Positions 19,696-27,147 of a DNA stretch of 64,000 bases are shown here, in pieces; the stretch's first letter is position 1; the number at the start of each line of letters is the position of its first letter. Below the pieces are notes generated by a model. The model did no database searches and had not been told where the DNA came from. It saw nothing but the letters and a program-made list of their open reading frames with translations. This DNA comes from Pseudomonas sp. PDM18 (GTDB taxonomy: Bacteria > Pseudomonadota > Gammaproteobacteria > Pseudomonadales > Pseudomonadaceae). Made by a program: the position numbers and the translations under genes. The stretch covers positions 124,001-188,000 of the forward strand of contig NZ_JACVBX010000004.1 of assembly GCF_014852585.1 (NCBI RefSeq). Direction: 5' to 3'.

Positions 19696-20301
19696 TCAGT
19701 CGAAGCGACCGCCGACGTCAGCCTTGGCCAGGGTTTCCGGCAGGATGCGGCGGGCAGCGGTGTAGTGCTTCTTCCAGTAGTCGCCGCTGAGGTCGGAGAC
19801 GCGGACCTTCTGGCCGCGGCGTGGCGCGTGGACGAACTGGTTGTCGCCGACGTAGATGCCGACGTGGTCGACATTGCGGCGGTTGTGGATACGGAAGAAC
19901 ACCAGGTCGCCGGGCTGCAGGTCGTCGCGTGCCACTTTCGAGTTGCCACGCATGCTGAACATCTGCTGGGCGGTACGCGGCAGGTCGACTTCGTCTACGT
20001 TCTGGAACACGTAGTTCACCAGGCCGCTGCAATCGAAGCCGCGCTTGGGCGAAGTGCCGCCCCAGCGGTAAGGCGTACCGATCATGCTGTAGGCACGCTG
20101 GGTAACCTGGTGCGCCTCGCTCTTGGTCTGCTTGACGGGTTTGGCGTTGAAGGTCAGCAGGGCGCTGCCCTGGACCGGGACGCGGAGATCAACCGGGGCG
20201 GGTTGATAGGTTCGAGTGATCTTGTAGGAGGCGGTAGCCTCGGTAGCGACCAAAAAGGTCGCCAAGCCTATGGAAAGGCATGTCAAAAGGGTACTTCGCA
20301 T
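19696..20301 (-). CDS. Secreted NlpC/P60 peptidoglycan endopeptidase
   Basis: A 201-residue exported protein with a hydrophobic signal segment at 1-25 (cleavage probably after ATEATA). The NlpC/P60 domain covers about 62-190, with the catalytic triad Cys91 (RGFDCSGLV), His146 (VDHVGIYV) and His158 (QFVHAP). Members cut D-Glu-mDAP or mDAP-D-Ala peptide bonds in peptidoglycan, as MepS and MepH do in E. coli. There is no lipobox, so it is likely a soluble periplasmic protein. It stands alone on the minus strand with a ~340-base region upstream. Confidence 0.9.
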   Translation of the reverse strand: MRSTLLTCLSIGLATFLVATEATASYKITRTYQPAPVDLRVPVQGSALLTFNAKPVKQTKSEAHQVTQRAYSMIGTPYRWGGTSPKRGFDCSGLVNYVFQNVDEVDLPRTAQQMFSMRGNSKVARDDLQPGDLVFFRIHNRRNVDHVGIYVGDNQFVHAPRRGQKVRVSDLSGDYWKKHYTAARRILPETLAKADVGGRFD

Positions 20302-20644
20302 TCGGCATGTCTTCTTGCTGGTTGATATCGCCCAGACTCCGCTGGATCGCCATTGTTGTCGGCGTGGTTTCCTTTGGTCCGCTCAAAAATTCCACGCATT
20401 CTGAACGACTTTTCATGACAGTTCGTACCGTCTGTCGATTCTGACTTTTCCCTTGTGACTTGCAGGGCGCTGCGTGACATGTGCTCCGACGCATCAGTCA
20501 CGGCCTGACCTTATAGCCGGAAGCCCTATAAAACGGGGCTTTCCGCCTGGCGGCAGAAAACTGACGGGGTACTAGCCAGAAGCCAGTCGCTTAAGGCTTC
20601 TTAAGGAAAAACCCGACGAAGTGCAGGTGTTTGAGCTGAACGAA
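20302..20644. other. Non-coding gap upstream of the NlpC/P60 gene
   Basis: These 343 bases hold no convincing gene. Short open frames in it lack ribosome binding sites and codon bias. A small hairpin pairs AAGCCC (20521-20526) with GGGCTT (20536-20541). The region presumably contains the promoter of the NlpC/P60 gene (minus strand) and the 3' end of the NUDIX transcript. Confidence 0.5.
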
Positions 20645-21049
20645 TCAGCCCAGATGGGCAAGCAGAGCGGGAAGCACCTGTTCGCGCAGCAGTGGGGCGA
20701 GGTTGTGCGGGTAATCGCCGGTTGGGTCCAGCCAGGCGAGCTCTTCCAGCTCGGCGGCGGGCTGGACGGTGTGGGGCAGGGCGGCGACATAGACCTGCGC
20801 GTCGACGCGCACGTCCGGCTCATTGGCGGCCTCGGCCTGGAAATGGCCGAGCGGCGTCAGCGCAGAGATCGGCAGGTGCAGGTCGAGTTCTTCGCCCAGT
20901 TCGCGCAGTAGGGCCTGGACCGATGTCTCGCCGGGTTCGTGCTTGCCGCCGGGCAGCATGAAGGCCTGGGTGCCACGCTTTCGCACTAGCAGCAGGCGTC
21001 CGGCTTCATCTAGCAGGCAAGCGGCGGCGATACGAATGGTGGCGGTCAT
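20645..21049 (-). CDS. NUDIX hydrolase
   Basis: A 134-residue protein with a full NUDIX box starting at GGKHEPGETSVQALLREL and continuing GEELDL (residues ~34-57: G-x5-E-x7-RE-x2-EE). It should hydrolyse a nucleoside diphosphate linked to another moiety; the substrate cannot be predicted. The ATG overlaps the stop of the RibD/DHFR-like gene by four bases, so the two are cotranslated. In the other reading frame the sequence continues open far upstream, but codon usage supports the short form. Confidence 0.88.
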   Translation of the reverse strand: MTATIRIAAACLLDEAGRLLLVRKRGTQAFMLPGGKHEPGETSVQALLRELGEELDLHLPISALTPLGHFQAEAANEPDVRVDAQVYVAALPHTVQPAAELEELAWLDPTGDYPHNLAPLLREQVLPALLAHLG

Positions 21050-21591
21050 GGCGAGGGCGTTTCCTTCAGAACCTGGTAGCGCATCTGCACGATGCCGCTG
21101 GGGAAGCTGCGCTGCTCCAGCAGCTGCAGGCGTTGCTCGAGGCCGATGCTGAACAGGGGAATGCCGGCGCCGAGCAGGTGCGGAATGATGCTGACGATCA
21201 CCTCGTCGAGCAAGCCTGCGGCGAGGAAATTGCCCGCCAGACTGCCGCCGCCCACCAGCCAGATGCGCTCGCAGCCGCGCGCCTCCAGTGAGGCGAGCGC
21301 GTCCACTGGTGTGTAGTGCTCCAGTTCCACCTGCGGCGCGGCCTTGGGCAGATGGTTGGAGCGGGTCATGACCAGCGCGGGTTTTTCCTGGTAGGGCCAT
21401 TGGTCCTGCTTCAAGCAGAACAGGTAGGTGGCGCGGCCCATCAGGAGCCCGTCGATGCTGGCATAGAAGGCGTTGTAGCCGTGATCGTCGGCTTCGCTGC
21501 CGTAGCCTTCGAGCCAGTCCACGCTGCCGTCGGGGCGTGCGATGTAGCCGTCGAGGCTGGCCGCCACGTAATAAATGAGAGTCGATGGCAC
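21046..21591 (-). CDS. RibD C-terminal / dihydrofolate reductase-like protein
   Basis: A 181-residue protein of the RibD_C/DHFR-like reductase family: TLIYYVAASLDGYIARPDGS at the start, DGLLMGRATY, then the NADPH-binding IWLVGGGSLAGNFL. Such stand-alone proteins resemble the reductase half of RibD and are usually annotated as dihydrofolate reductase family proteins of unknown substrate. A GTG start (MPSTLIYYV) at 21591 was chosen because AGGAG lies seven bases before it; longer upstream starts add unrelated residues. It is translationally coupled to the NUDIX gene. Confidence 0.85.
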   Translation of the reverse strand: MPSTLIYYVAASLDGYIARPDGSVDWLEGYGSEADDHGYNAFYASIDGLLMGRATYLFCLKQDQWPYQEKPALVMTRSNHLPKAAPQVELEHYTPVDALASLEARGCERIWLVGGGSLAGNFLAAGLLDEVIVSIIPHLLGAGIPLFSIGLEQRLQLLEQRSFPSGIVQMRYQVLKETPSP

Positions 21592-21777
21592 CTGTATTCT
21601 CCTTTTTGTCAGGCCCATCAGAGCATGGCATCGCCTTTGGTCCGGCGCCGGTACGTTTGTCGGGTTATTGACGCGGCGGGTCGCACACAGGGGCCGTCGG
21701 CAATAATTCCAGCGCGCCGGCTCGGCAAACATTAAGCTATGCAGCTATTTGGTCTTTACGTGATATCGAGGTCTGCC

Positions 21778-23100
21778 TTGTTCTCCCAATTCGCCCTCCA
21801 CGAACGCCTGCTCAAGGCGCTCGATTCGTTGTCCTTCACCGAGCCGACCCCGGTCCAGGCCGCGGCCATTCCGAAGGCCCTGGAGGGACGCGATCTGCGG
21901 GTGACGGCGCAGACCGGCAGCGGCAAGACCGCCGCCTTCCTGCTGCCGCTGCTCAATCGCCTGCTCACCGAGGAGAAGCCCAAGAGCGGCGCCCGCGCGC
22001 TGATCCTGCTGCCGACCCGCGAGCTGGCCCAGCAGACCCTCAAGGAAGTCGAGCGCTTCGCCCAGTTCACCTACATCAAGGCCTGCCTGATCACCGGCGG
22101 CGAGGACTTCAAGGTGCAGGGTGCGCGTCTGCGCAAGAACCCGGAGATCATCATCGGCACCCCGGGTCGCCTGAACGAGCAGTTCAACGCCGGCAACTTG
22201 CCGCTGGGCGACGTTGAAGTGCTGATCCTCGACGAAGCCGACCGCATGCTCGACATGGGGTTCTCCGAGGACGTGCTCAAGCTCGCCGCACAGTGCCCGA
22301 CCGAGCGCCAGACCCTGCTGTTCTCCGCCACCAGCGGCAGCGGCCTGCACGAGATGGTCGAGAAGGTCCTGCGAGAGCCTGAGGTCCTGCAGCTCAACCG
22401 CGTCAGCGAGCTGAACGAGGACGTCAGCCAGCAGGTGATCCTGACCGACCACGTTGGCCACAAGGAGCAGCTGCTGCAGTGGCTGCTGACCAACGAGACC
22501 TACGAGAAGGCCATCGTCTTCACCAACACCCGCGTTGCCGCCGACCGCCTGACCGGCCGCCTGATCGCCGCTGGCCACAAGGTCTTCGTGCTGCATGGCG
22601 AGAAGGACCAGAAGGATCGCAAGCTGGCCATCGAGCGCCTGAAGCAGGGCGCGGTAAAGATCCTCGTCGCCACCGACGTGGCCGCACGCGGCCTGGACGT
22701 CGACGGCCTGGACCTGGTGATCAACTTCGACATCCCGCGTCGCGGCGATGAGTACGTGCACCGCATCGGTCGTACCGGTCGCGCAGGCGCCGGCGGGGCG
22801 GCGATCTCGCTGGTGGGCCACGGCGATTGGAACCTGATGTCGAGCATCGAGCGCTACCTCAAGCTGCGCTTTGAGCTACGTGTCATCAACGAGCTGAAGG
22901 CCACTTACAAGGGGCCGAAGAAGGTCAAGGCTTCCGGCAAGGCCGCCGGTACCAAGAAGAAAAAGGACGATGCGAAGAAGACCGGTGGCAAGGCGGCGGC
23001 GAAGAAGAAGCCCGCTGCCAAGCGCAAGACCGGCCCGTCCAAGATTGTGAGCCAGGACGGCCTGGCGCCGCTCAAGCGCAAGAAGCCGGCTGCGGAATAA
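21778..23100 (+). CDS. DEAD-box RNA helicase with Lys-rich tail
   Basis: A 440-residue ATP-dependent RNA helicase. Motifs in order: Q-motif region (FTEPTPVQAAAIP), AQTGSGKT (I), PTRELA (Ia), TPGR (Ib), DEAD (II, LDEADRMLDMGF), SAT (III), VATDVAARGLDVD (V) and HRIGRTGRAG (VI). The last ~55 residues are almost only Lys, Ala and Gly, a disordered RNA-binding tail. The core resembles RhlE/SrmB-type helicases of Pseudomonas that act in ribosome assembly and RNA decay; the exact paralogue is not certain. A TTG start at 21778 (MFSQFALHERLL) follows GAGG at proper spacing; an ATG at 21739 would add 13 residues not typical of the family. Confidence 0.92.
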   Translation: MFSQFALHERLLKALDSLSFTEPTPVQAAAIPKALEGRDLRVTAQTGSGKTAAFLLPLLNRLLTEEKPKSGARALILLPTRELAQQTLKEVERFAQFTYIKACLITGGEDFKVQGARLRKNPEIIIGTPGRLNEQFNAGNLPLGDVEVLILDEADRMLDMGFSEDVLKLAAQCPTERQTLLFSATSGSGLHEMVEKVLREPEVLQLNRVSELNEDVSQQVILTDHVGHKEQLLQWLLTNETYEKAIVFTNTRVAADRLTGRLIAAGHKVFVLHGEKDQKDRKLAIERLKQGAVKILVATDVAARGLDVDGLDLVINFDIPRRGDEYVHRIGRTGRAGAGGAAISLVGHGDWNLMSSIERYLKLRFELRVINELKATYKGPKKVKASGKAAGTKKKKDDAKKTGGKAAAKKKPAAKRKTGPSKIVSQDGLAPLKRKKPAAE

Positions 23101-23120
23101 GTCATTCGCGTCACGCCGAA

Positions 23121-23147
23121 CGCCTCCCCTGACCGGGAGGCGTTTTT
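23121..23147 (+). terminator. Rho-independent terminator after the helicase gene
   Basis: The stem CGCCTCCC/GGGAGGCG with a 6-nt loop is followed by five T residues, 20 bases after the stop codon. It also lies between this gene and the convergent MFS gene. Confidence 0.92.
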
Positions 23148-23159
23148 GTTTGTGCGCCG

Positions 23160-24824
23160 CTAGCCCAGTGTGTCCGGCGGCGCTTCGTAGCTACCCGACT
23201 CGTAGCTCACCCCGTGGCGGATCACCGGCGGAGCGTCGCCCACGTGCAGACTGGTGACGTTGTCGATGATGGTCTTGTCCTCCAGGGTGAGGCGGTCGAG
23301 CATGCGCAGGTGACCGATCCAGTTGTCCACCAGGAACAGTTCCTGCCAGATTTCCGGGTTGCTCACGTCGAGGTAGAGCGCCCAGCGTTCCGCGCCGTTA
23401 CGCAGACGCAGGCGGCGCAGGGGTTTGGCGGAGCGGACGAAGTCACGGGTGCGCTCGGCGGGAATCCGGTACTCGATGGACACCAGCACCGAGCCGCGCT
23501 CGGGGTTGAACACGAAGGTTGGCTGTCCCGGCACGCCGCCCGGTGCGCGGGCAATGCTGGTCGAATCGAGCTCCGGCAGCCGGGAGTTGTAGAGCAGCGC
23601 CACCGAGACCAGCAGCAGGCAGCCGGCGGCGATCAGTGCGCCCTGCACACCCATGGTTTCGGCGAAATGACCCCAGAGGAACGAGCCTGCTGCCAGGCCG
23701 CCATAGATCGCGGTCTGGTACAGCGCCAAGGCACGGGCCTTGACCCAGTCGGGCACGAGGATCTGCACGGCGGAGTTATAGGTGGCCACAGCGGCGATCC
23801 AGCAGGCGCCGCCCAGTACCAGCGCGGGGAAGATCACCCAGAGATTGTCGACCCAGCCGAGAATGAGCATGACCACCGCGAGCGTGGCGGCAGCGAAGCT
23901 GATCAGCCGGCTGCTGCCCAGCCATTGCCGCGCCTTGCTCACCATGGTGCTGGCGACGATGGCGCCCAGTCCCAGGGTGCCAAGCATGTAGCCGTACACC
24001 GAGGCGCTGCCGTCCGGGTTGCGGTGCGCCAGCAGCGGCAGCAATGCCCAGACGGCGCTGGCGGAGAGGCCGAACACCGCCGAACGCAACATCACCAGGC
24101 GGGTGACGCTGGAGTACTGGGTGAAGCGCAGCGCAGCGATCACGCCTTCGAAGATGTGCTCGGGCGGCAGGGTGCGTTTGGGCACGTCGCGGCGCCATTG
24201 CCAGATCGCCCAGATCAGCGCGGCGTAGCAGATGCAGTTGAACAGGAATACCCAGGATGCGCCGGTGGCCGACAGCAGCAGGCCGCCGATGGCCGGGCCG
24301 ACGGCACGGGCGACGTTGTAGTTGACGCTGTTGAGCAGCACCGCATCGCCGAGCATGCGCGGCGGCACCTGCTCGTTCACCGCGGCCTGCCAGGCCGGGA
24401 TGGTGATCGAGCTGCCCAGCGACAGCCAAAGGATCGACACGATCAGCATCAGCGGGTCGAGGTAGCCCATGAACGCCAGCACCGTCACCAGCGCGGCGCC
24501 GGAGAGTTCCACCGTTAGGCCGACCAGCATGATCTTGCGGCGGTCGTGGTTGTCGGCCAGCACGCCGGACATGATCGACAGCAGCACCAGTGGCAAGGCC
24601 GAGGCGACCTGGATCATCGCCACCATCAACGGGCTGGCATGGGCTTCGGTGACCACCCAGGCGGCGGCGACCGATTGCGCCCAGGTGCCCAGGTTGGCGA
24701 ACAGGTTGCAGATCCAGATGATGCGGAACGCGGCGATGCTGAAGGGGGCGAGGACGCCGCTACGGGGTTCGGCTGGATCGGGCTTGAGGGGGAGGTCTTG
24801 CTTGGGTGAAACGGACTGCAGCAT
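23160..24824 (-). CDS. MFS exporter (MFS_3 / EntS-like) with C-terminal soluble domain
   Basis: A 554-residue protein. Residues ~25-430 form about 12 hydrophobic helices with the MFS loop motif NHDRRK after helix 2 and TIPAWQAAVNEQVPPRMLGDA typical of the MFS_3 (EntS/transmembrane secretion effector) family. The last ~110 residues are soluble, with VSIEYRIPAERTRDFVRS and LRNGAERWALYLD, a ferredoxin-like ABM type of fold by appearance. Relatives export siderophores or other compounds; the substrate is unknown. The ATG at 24824 has AAGGG eight bases upstream. It is divergent from the phospholipase C-like gene, with a 14-bp palindrome in between. Confidence 0.88.
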   Translation of the reverse strand: MLQSVSPKQDLPLKPDPAEPRSGVLAPFSIAAFRIIWICNLFANLGTWAQSVAAAWVVTEAHASPLMVAMIQVASALPLVLLSIMSGVLADNHDRRKIMLVGLTVELSGAALVTVLAFMGYLDPLMLIVSILWLSLGSSITIPAWQAAVNEQVPPRMLGDAVLLNSVNYNVARAVGPAIGGLLLSATGASWVFLFNCICYAALIWAIWQWRRDVPKRTLPPEHIFEGVIAALRFTQYSSVTRLVMLRSAVFGLSASAVWALLPLLAHRNPDGSASVYGYMLGTLGLGAIVASTMVSKARQWLGSSRLISFAAATLAVVMLILGWVDNLWVIFPALVLGGACWIAAVATYNSAVQILVPDWVKARALALYQTAIYGGLAAGSFLWGHFAETMGVQGALIAAGCLLLVSVALLYNSRLPELDSTSIARAPGGVPGQPTFVFNPERGSVLVSIEYRIPAERTRDFVRSAKPLRRLRLRNGAERWALYLDVSNPEIWQELFLVDNWIGHLRMLDRLTLEDKTIIDNVTSLHVGDAPPVIRHGVSYESGSYEAPPDTLG

Positions 24825-25001
24825 GGGGAAGCCCTTATTTCGAGTGGCTGGCACGCGCGCGCAACCGGTGCCTTTCCATGCCGGGCAAGTGTAGTGGCTG
24901 AGGCGGCATGCGCCATTGATGATGGTCAGCGATGGCGTTATCGGTGACATGCGCTGGCAAGCTTCGACAGTGCCGGAGTGGCTTCGGATTGATAGGCTGC
25001 G

Positions 25002-25015
25002 TCGGAATTTTCCGA
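25002..25015. promoter_or_regulatory. 14-bp palindrome between the MFS and phospholipase-like genes
   Basis: TCGGAA-TT-TTCCGA is a perfect 6-2-6 palindrome 30 bases before the phospholipase-like ATG, in the 220-bp divergent intergenic region. The position suits an operator for a dimeric regulator. No regulator gene is adjacent. Confidence 0.35.
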
Positions 25016-25044
25016 TTTGCATTGCCAATAAGAGCGAAGAGCCG

Positions 25045-26367
25045 ATGAAGCGACTTTCCATCTGCCTGCCCACCTGCCTGCTGGCGGGGCTGCTGGCCCT
25101 GCCGCAAAGCCTCTGGGCCTGGTCCAATCACACACTGGGCAGCTATATCGCCTTGAAACAGTTGCCCGCAGTCGCCCAAGCGCCGGAAGTCGAGGTCGAG
25201 CCGCTGGAAAGCTTTGTCAGCCAGCAGCGCGCTGGCCTGGTGCAGTTGCTGGACGAGCAGGAGGCCTATGCCCGCGAGCACTTCCGCCAGTACCCGCCGC
25301 GCCCGGACGATCTGCGCCTGACTGAAGACGGTCGCGATGACCTGCGCAAGGCCTTCCTCATGGCGCTGCGCTTGAATCCCGAGATCAAGCTGGCCTCCGC
25401 CGTGCAGCCGCCGCCCGGTGGTGAGCTGCCGAGCGATTTGTTGCAGAAGCATGCGGCCCTGCAGCCGGCGGACGTGCTGGTGTTCCGCAACCTGTCGGGC
25501 TGGAACCAGTGGCGCTTCGTGCAACTGCAGGCGGGGGAAAAGATTCCTGCGCTGGACGTGCTGGCCAGCGCCGCCGATGAGCCGGACTTCGGCCACGACA
25601 TCAACCTGTTCAGCGACAACCCCGGCGAAGCGGGGCAGCGCTACGGCTTCGGCCCCCAGCCGTTCGGTGACCCGCGTTACGAGTTCAGTTCCCAGGCGCC
25701 GTTCCACATGGGCTTCTACCACGAGGACGCCATTATCTTCGCCGGCGCGCCGTACCTGGAGCGCAACTGGCCGGAGTGGCGCGCCTACCAGTTCTACGGC
25801 CTGGCGCGCTTCGCCTTCGAGAAGGGCCATCCGTACTGGGGCTACCGTTTCCTCGGCTGGGCGATGCATTACATCCAGGACATGACCCAGCCCTACCACT
25901 CGACGCCGCTGCCGGGCGAGACCACCACCAGCATGCTGTGGACGGCGGGCAAGTCCATGGCCGGCTTCGATGCCGACAAGCAGGCGGCGATCCAGCGCGT
26001 GGCGGACCGGCATACGGGGGTGGAGCGTTACGAGGTGGACTGGCTGCGCGAGACGTTGCGTCTGGGCGGGCCGTCGCCGTTGCTGGCTGCCTATGCGGAT
26101 GTCAGCGCGGATGGCACTTATCCGCCGTATTCGACCCAGTATCTGCGCGAGGTGGTGGCGAGCGAGTCCCATGCCCATGCGGCGGCGTTCGATGCGGCGA
26201 TCGGCCATTGGCTGGAAAACGAGAAGGCGCCGGCGGGGGATTTCAGCGCGGGGAACTCACCGGAGCCGTTCCGCCACGACGAGGCGTTGGATGAACAGAT
26301 TCTGCAATTGATCCGGCACTTCGGCGCGCACAGTCGCAACATCGCGAAGGCGGCCCTGCAGCCGTAA
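25045..26367 (+). CDS. Secreted zinc-dependent phospholipase C / S1-P1 nuclease-like protein
   Basis: A 440-residue exported protein with a signal peptide at 1-25 ending ...SLWA, so the mature protein begins WSNHT. An N-terminal Trp followed by a nearby His is the zinc-binding start of zinc-dependent phospholipase C and S1/P1 nucleases. A second signature, HYIQDMTQPYHS (275-286), supplies further His and Asp ligands, as in the HxxxD...H motif of that superfamily. The large middle insert (~60-230) has no recognisable fold. It probably hydrolyses phospholipid or phosphodiester substrates in the periplasm or outside the cell. The ATG follows GAAGAG. The superfamily call is moderately sure; the substrate is unknown. 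Confidence 0.75.
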   Translation: MKRLSICLPTCLLAGLLALPQSLWAWSNHTLGSYIALKQLPAVAQAPEVEVEPLESFVSQQRAGLVQLLDEQEAYAREHFRQYPPRPDDLRLTEDGRDDLRKAFLMALRLNPEIKLASAVQPPPGGELPSDLLQKHAALQPADVLVFRNLSGWNQWRFVQLQAGEKIPALDVLASAADEPDFGHDINLFSDNPGEAGQRYGFGPQPFGDPRYEFSSQAPFHMGFYHEDAIIFAGAPYLERNWPEWRAYQFYGLARFAFEKGHPYWGYRFLGWAMHYIQDMTQPYHSTPLPGETTTSMLWTAGKSMAGFDADKQAAIQRVADRHTGVERYEVDWLRETLRLGGPSPLLAAYADVSADGTYPPYSTQYLREVVASESHAHAAAFDAAIGHWLENEKAPAGDFSAGNSPEPFRHDEALDEQILQLIRHFGAHSRNIAKAALQP

Positions 26368-26424
26368 AGAGGGTTGGCATTCCCGCCGGGGCTGCGTGGG
26401 CCGCGGCGGGAGTGCGCAATTTGC

Positions 26425-26688
26425 TTAGCCGCCTGAGCAGCCGTTGCCCCACACCTGGTATTCGACGGTGTGGCGCTGACCGTTGGAGTCGTCGTAGGTC
26501 ATGCGTGCCGGCACGATGCCGCATTCGTTGGATACGTCGGTGGTCGAGATGACCTGGGCAACGTCCAGTTTCATGTCGTAGGTGTACTGCTCCACGGCCG
26601 AGCTTGGCGCCTGGTCGGCGGCGTTCACCTGCTCGGCGAGGGCGAGCGAGGAGAAGCCTAGCATGGCCAGGATGACTACAGCTTTCAT
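26425..26688 (-). CDS. Small periplasmic DUF2790 protein
   Basis: An 87-residue protein with a signal peptide (MKAVVILAMLGFSSLALA). The mature part ends with the Pseudomonas-typical pattern VISTTDVSNECGIVPARMTY ... VEYQVWGNGC, which is the DUF2790 family. It has two Cys in the mature protein (in NECG and GNGC) that could form a disulfide. Members are abundant, often metal- or stress-responsive, and without known function. The ATG at 26688 follows AGGT at good distance; the open frame extends upstream but without a plausible start. It is convergent with the phospholipase-like gene. Confidence 0.8.
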   Translation of the reverse strand: MKAVVILAMLGFSSLALAEQVNAADQAPSSAVEQYTYDMKLDVAQVISTTDVSNECGIVPARMTYDDSNGQRHTVEYQVWGNGCSGG

Positions 26689-26983
26689 GAATTTACCTGC
26701 CTTGTTCCCGGAGTCCGGACGTGACGGGTCCGTGACGTTCAGCTGATGGCTGCATCGGGAAGCGTTGGGGAATGATGTCGGGTCTTGGGTGGTGTTGCGG
26801 CGCGCGCTGTAACAGCACGGAAATAATAGGATTTGCCTGACCTGAGTCATATATCCAGGCGCCAACAAGACTTCGTACTCAGAGGCAACAATCCAGGTGT
26901 GGCGAGGGTTTCAGGGGTGGTCGTGTGGCGGGAGGTCGCAGATTTCGGCATTTGCAGGAGTGACATCGCGGCGCTGGGGCTTC

Positions 26984-27102
26984 CCCCTCACCCCAGCCCT
27001 CTCCCGGAGGGAGAGGGAGCTGATCGTGCCAGCTGACACTGTGGTGTGATCCTGCACGAACGGTCCCCTCTCCCGCTTGCGGGAGAGGGTTAGGGTGAGG
27101 GG
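26984..27102. repeat. Pair of inverted REP-type elements
   Basis: Two copies of a widespread Pseudomonas-type element face each other: CCCCTCACCCCAGCCCTCTC... (26984-27018, with CTCTCCC-GGA-GGGAGAG) and its reverse form at 27064-27102 (CCCTCTCCCGCTTGCGGGAG ... GGGTGAGGGG). Each copy contains its own hairpin and the pair can form a larger cruciform. It lies in the 459-bp gap between the DUF2790 gene and the FUSC gene. The rest of that gap (26689-26983) shows only the DUF2790 upstream region and no gene. Confidence 0.85.
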
Positions 27103-27147
27103 CTTTGTATCTTCTGAGAGTGCGCCTATGGCGCGAACCTGCAGGAG

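Noticed and set aside
20189-20494. Small minus-strand frame upstream of the NlpC/P60 gene
   Set aside because: It overlaps the N-terminus of the real gene in another frame and lacks codon bias or similarity.
26984-27102. Inverted GC-rich pair considered as a terminator
   Set aside because: It has no T-runs and matches a dispersed repeat type; kept as a REP element.
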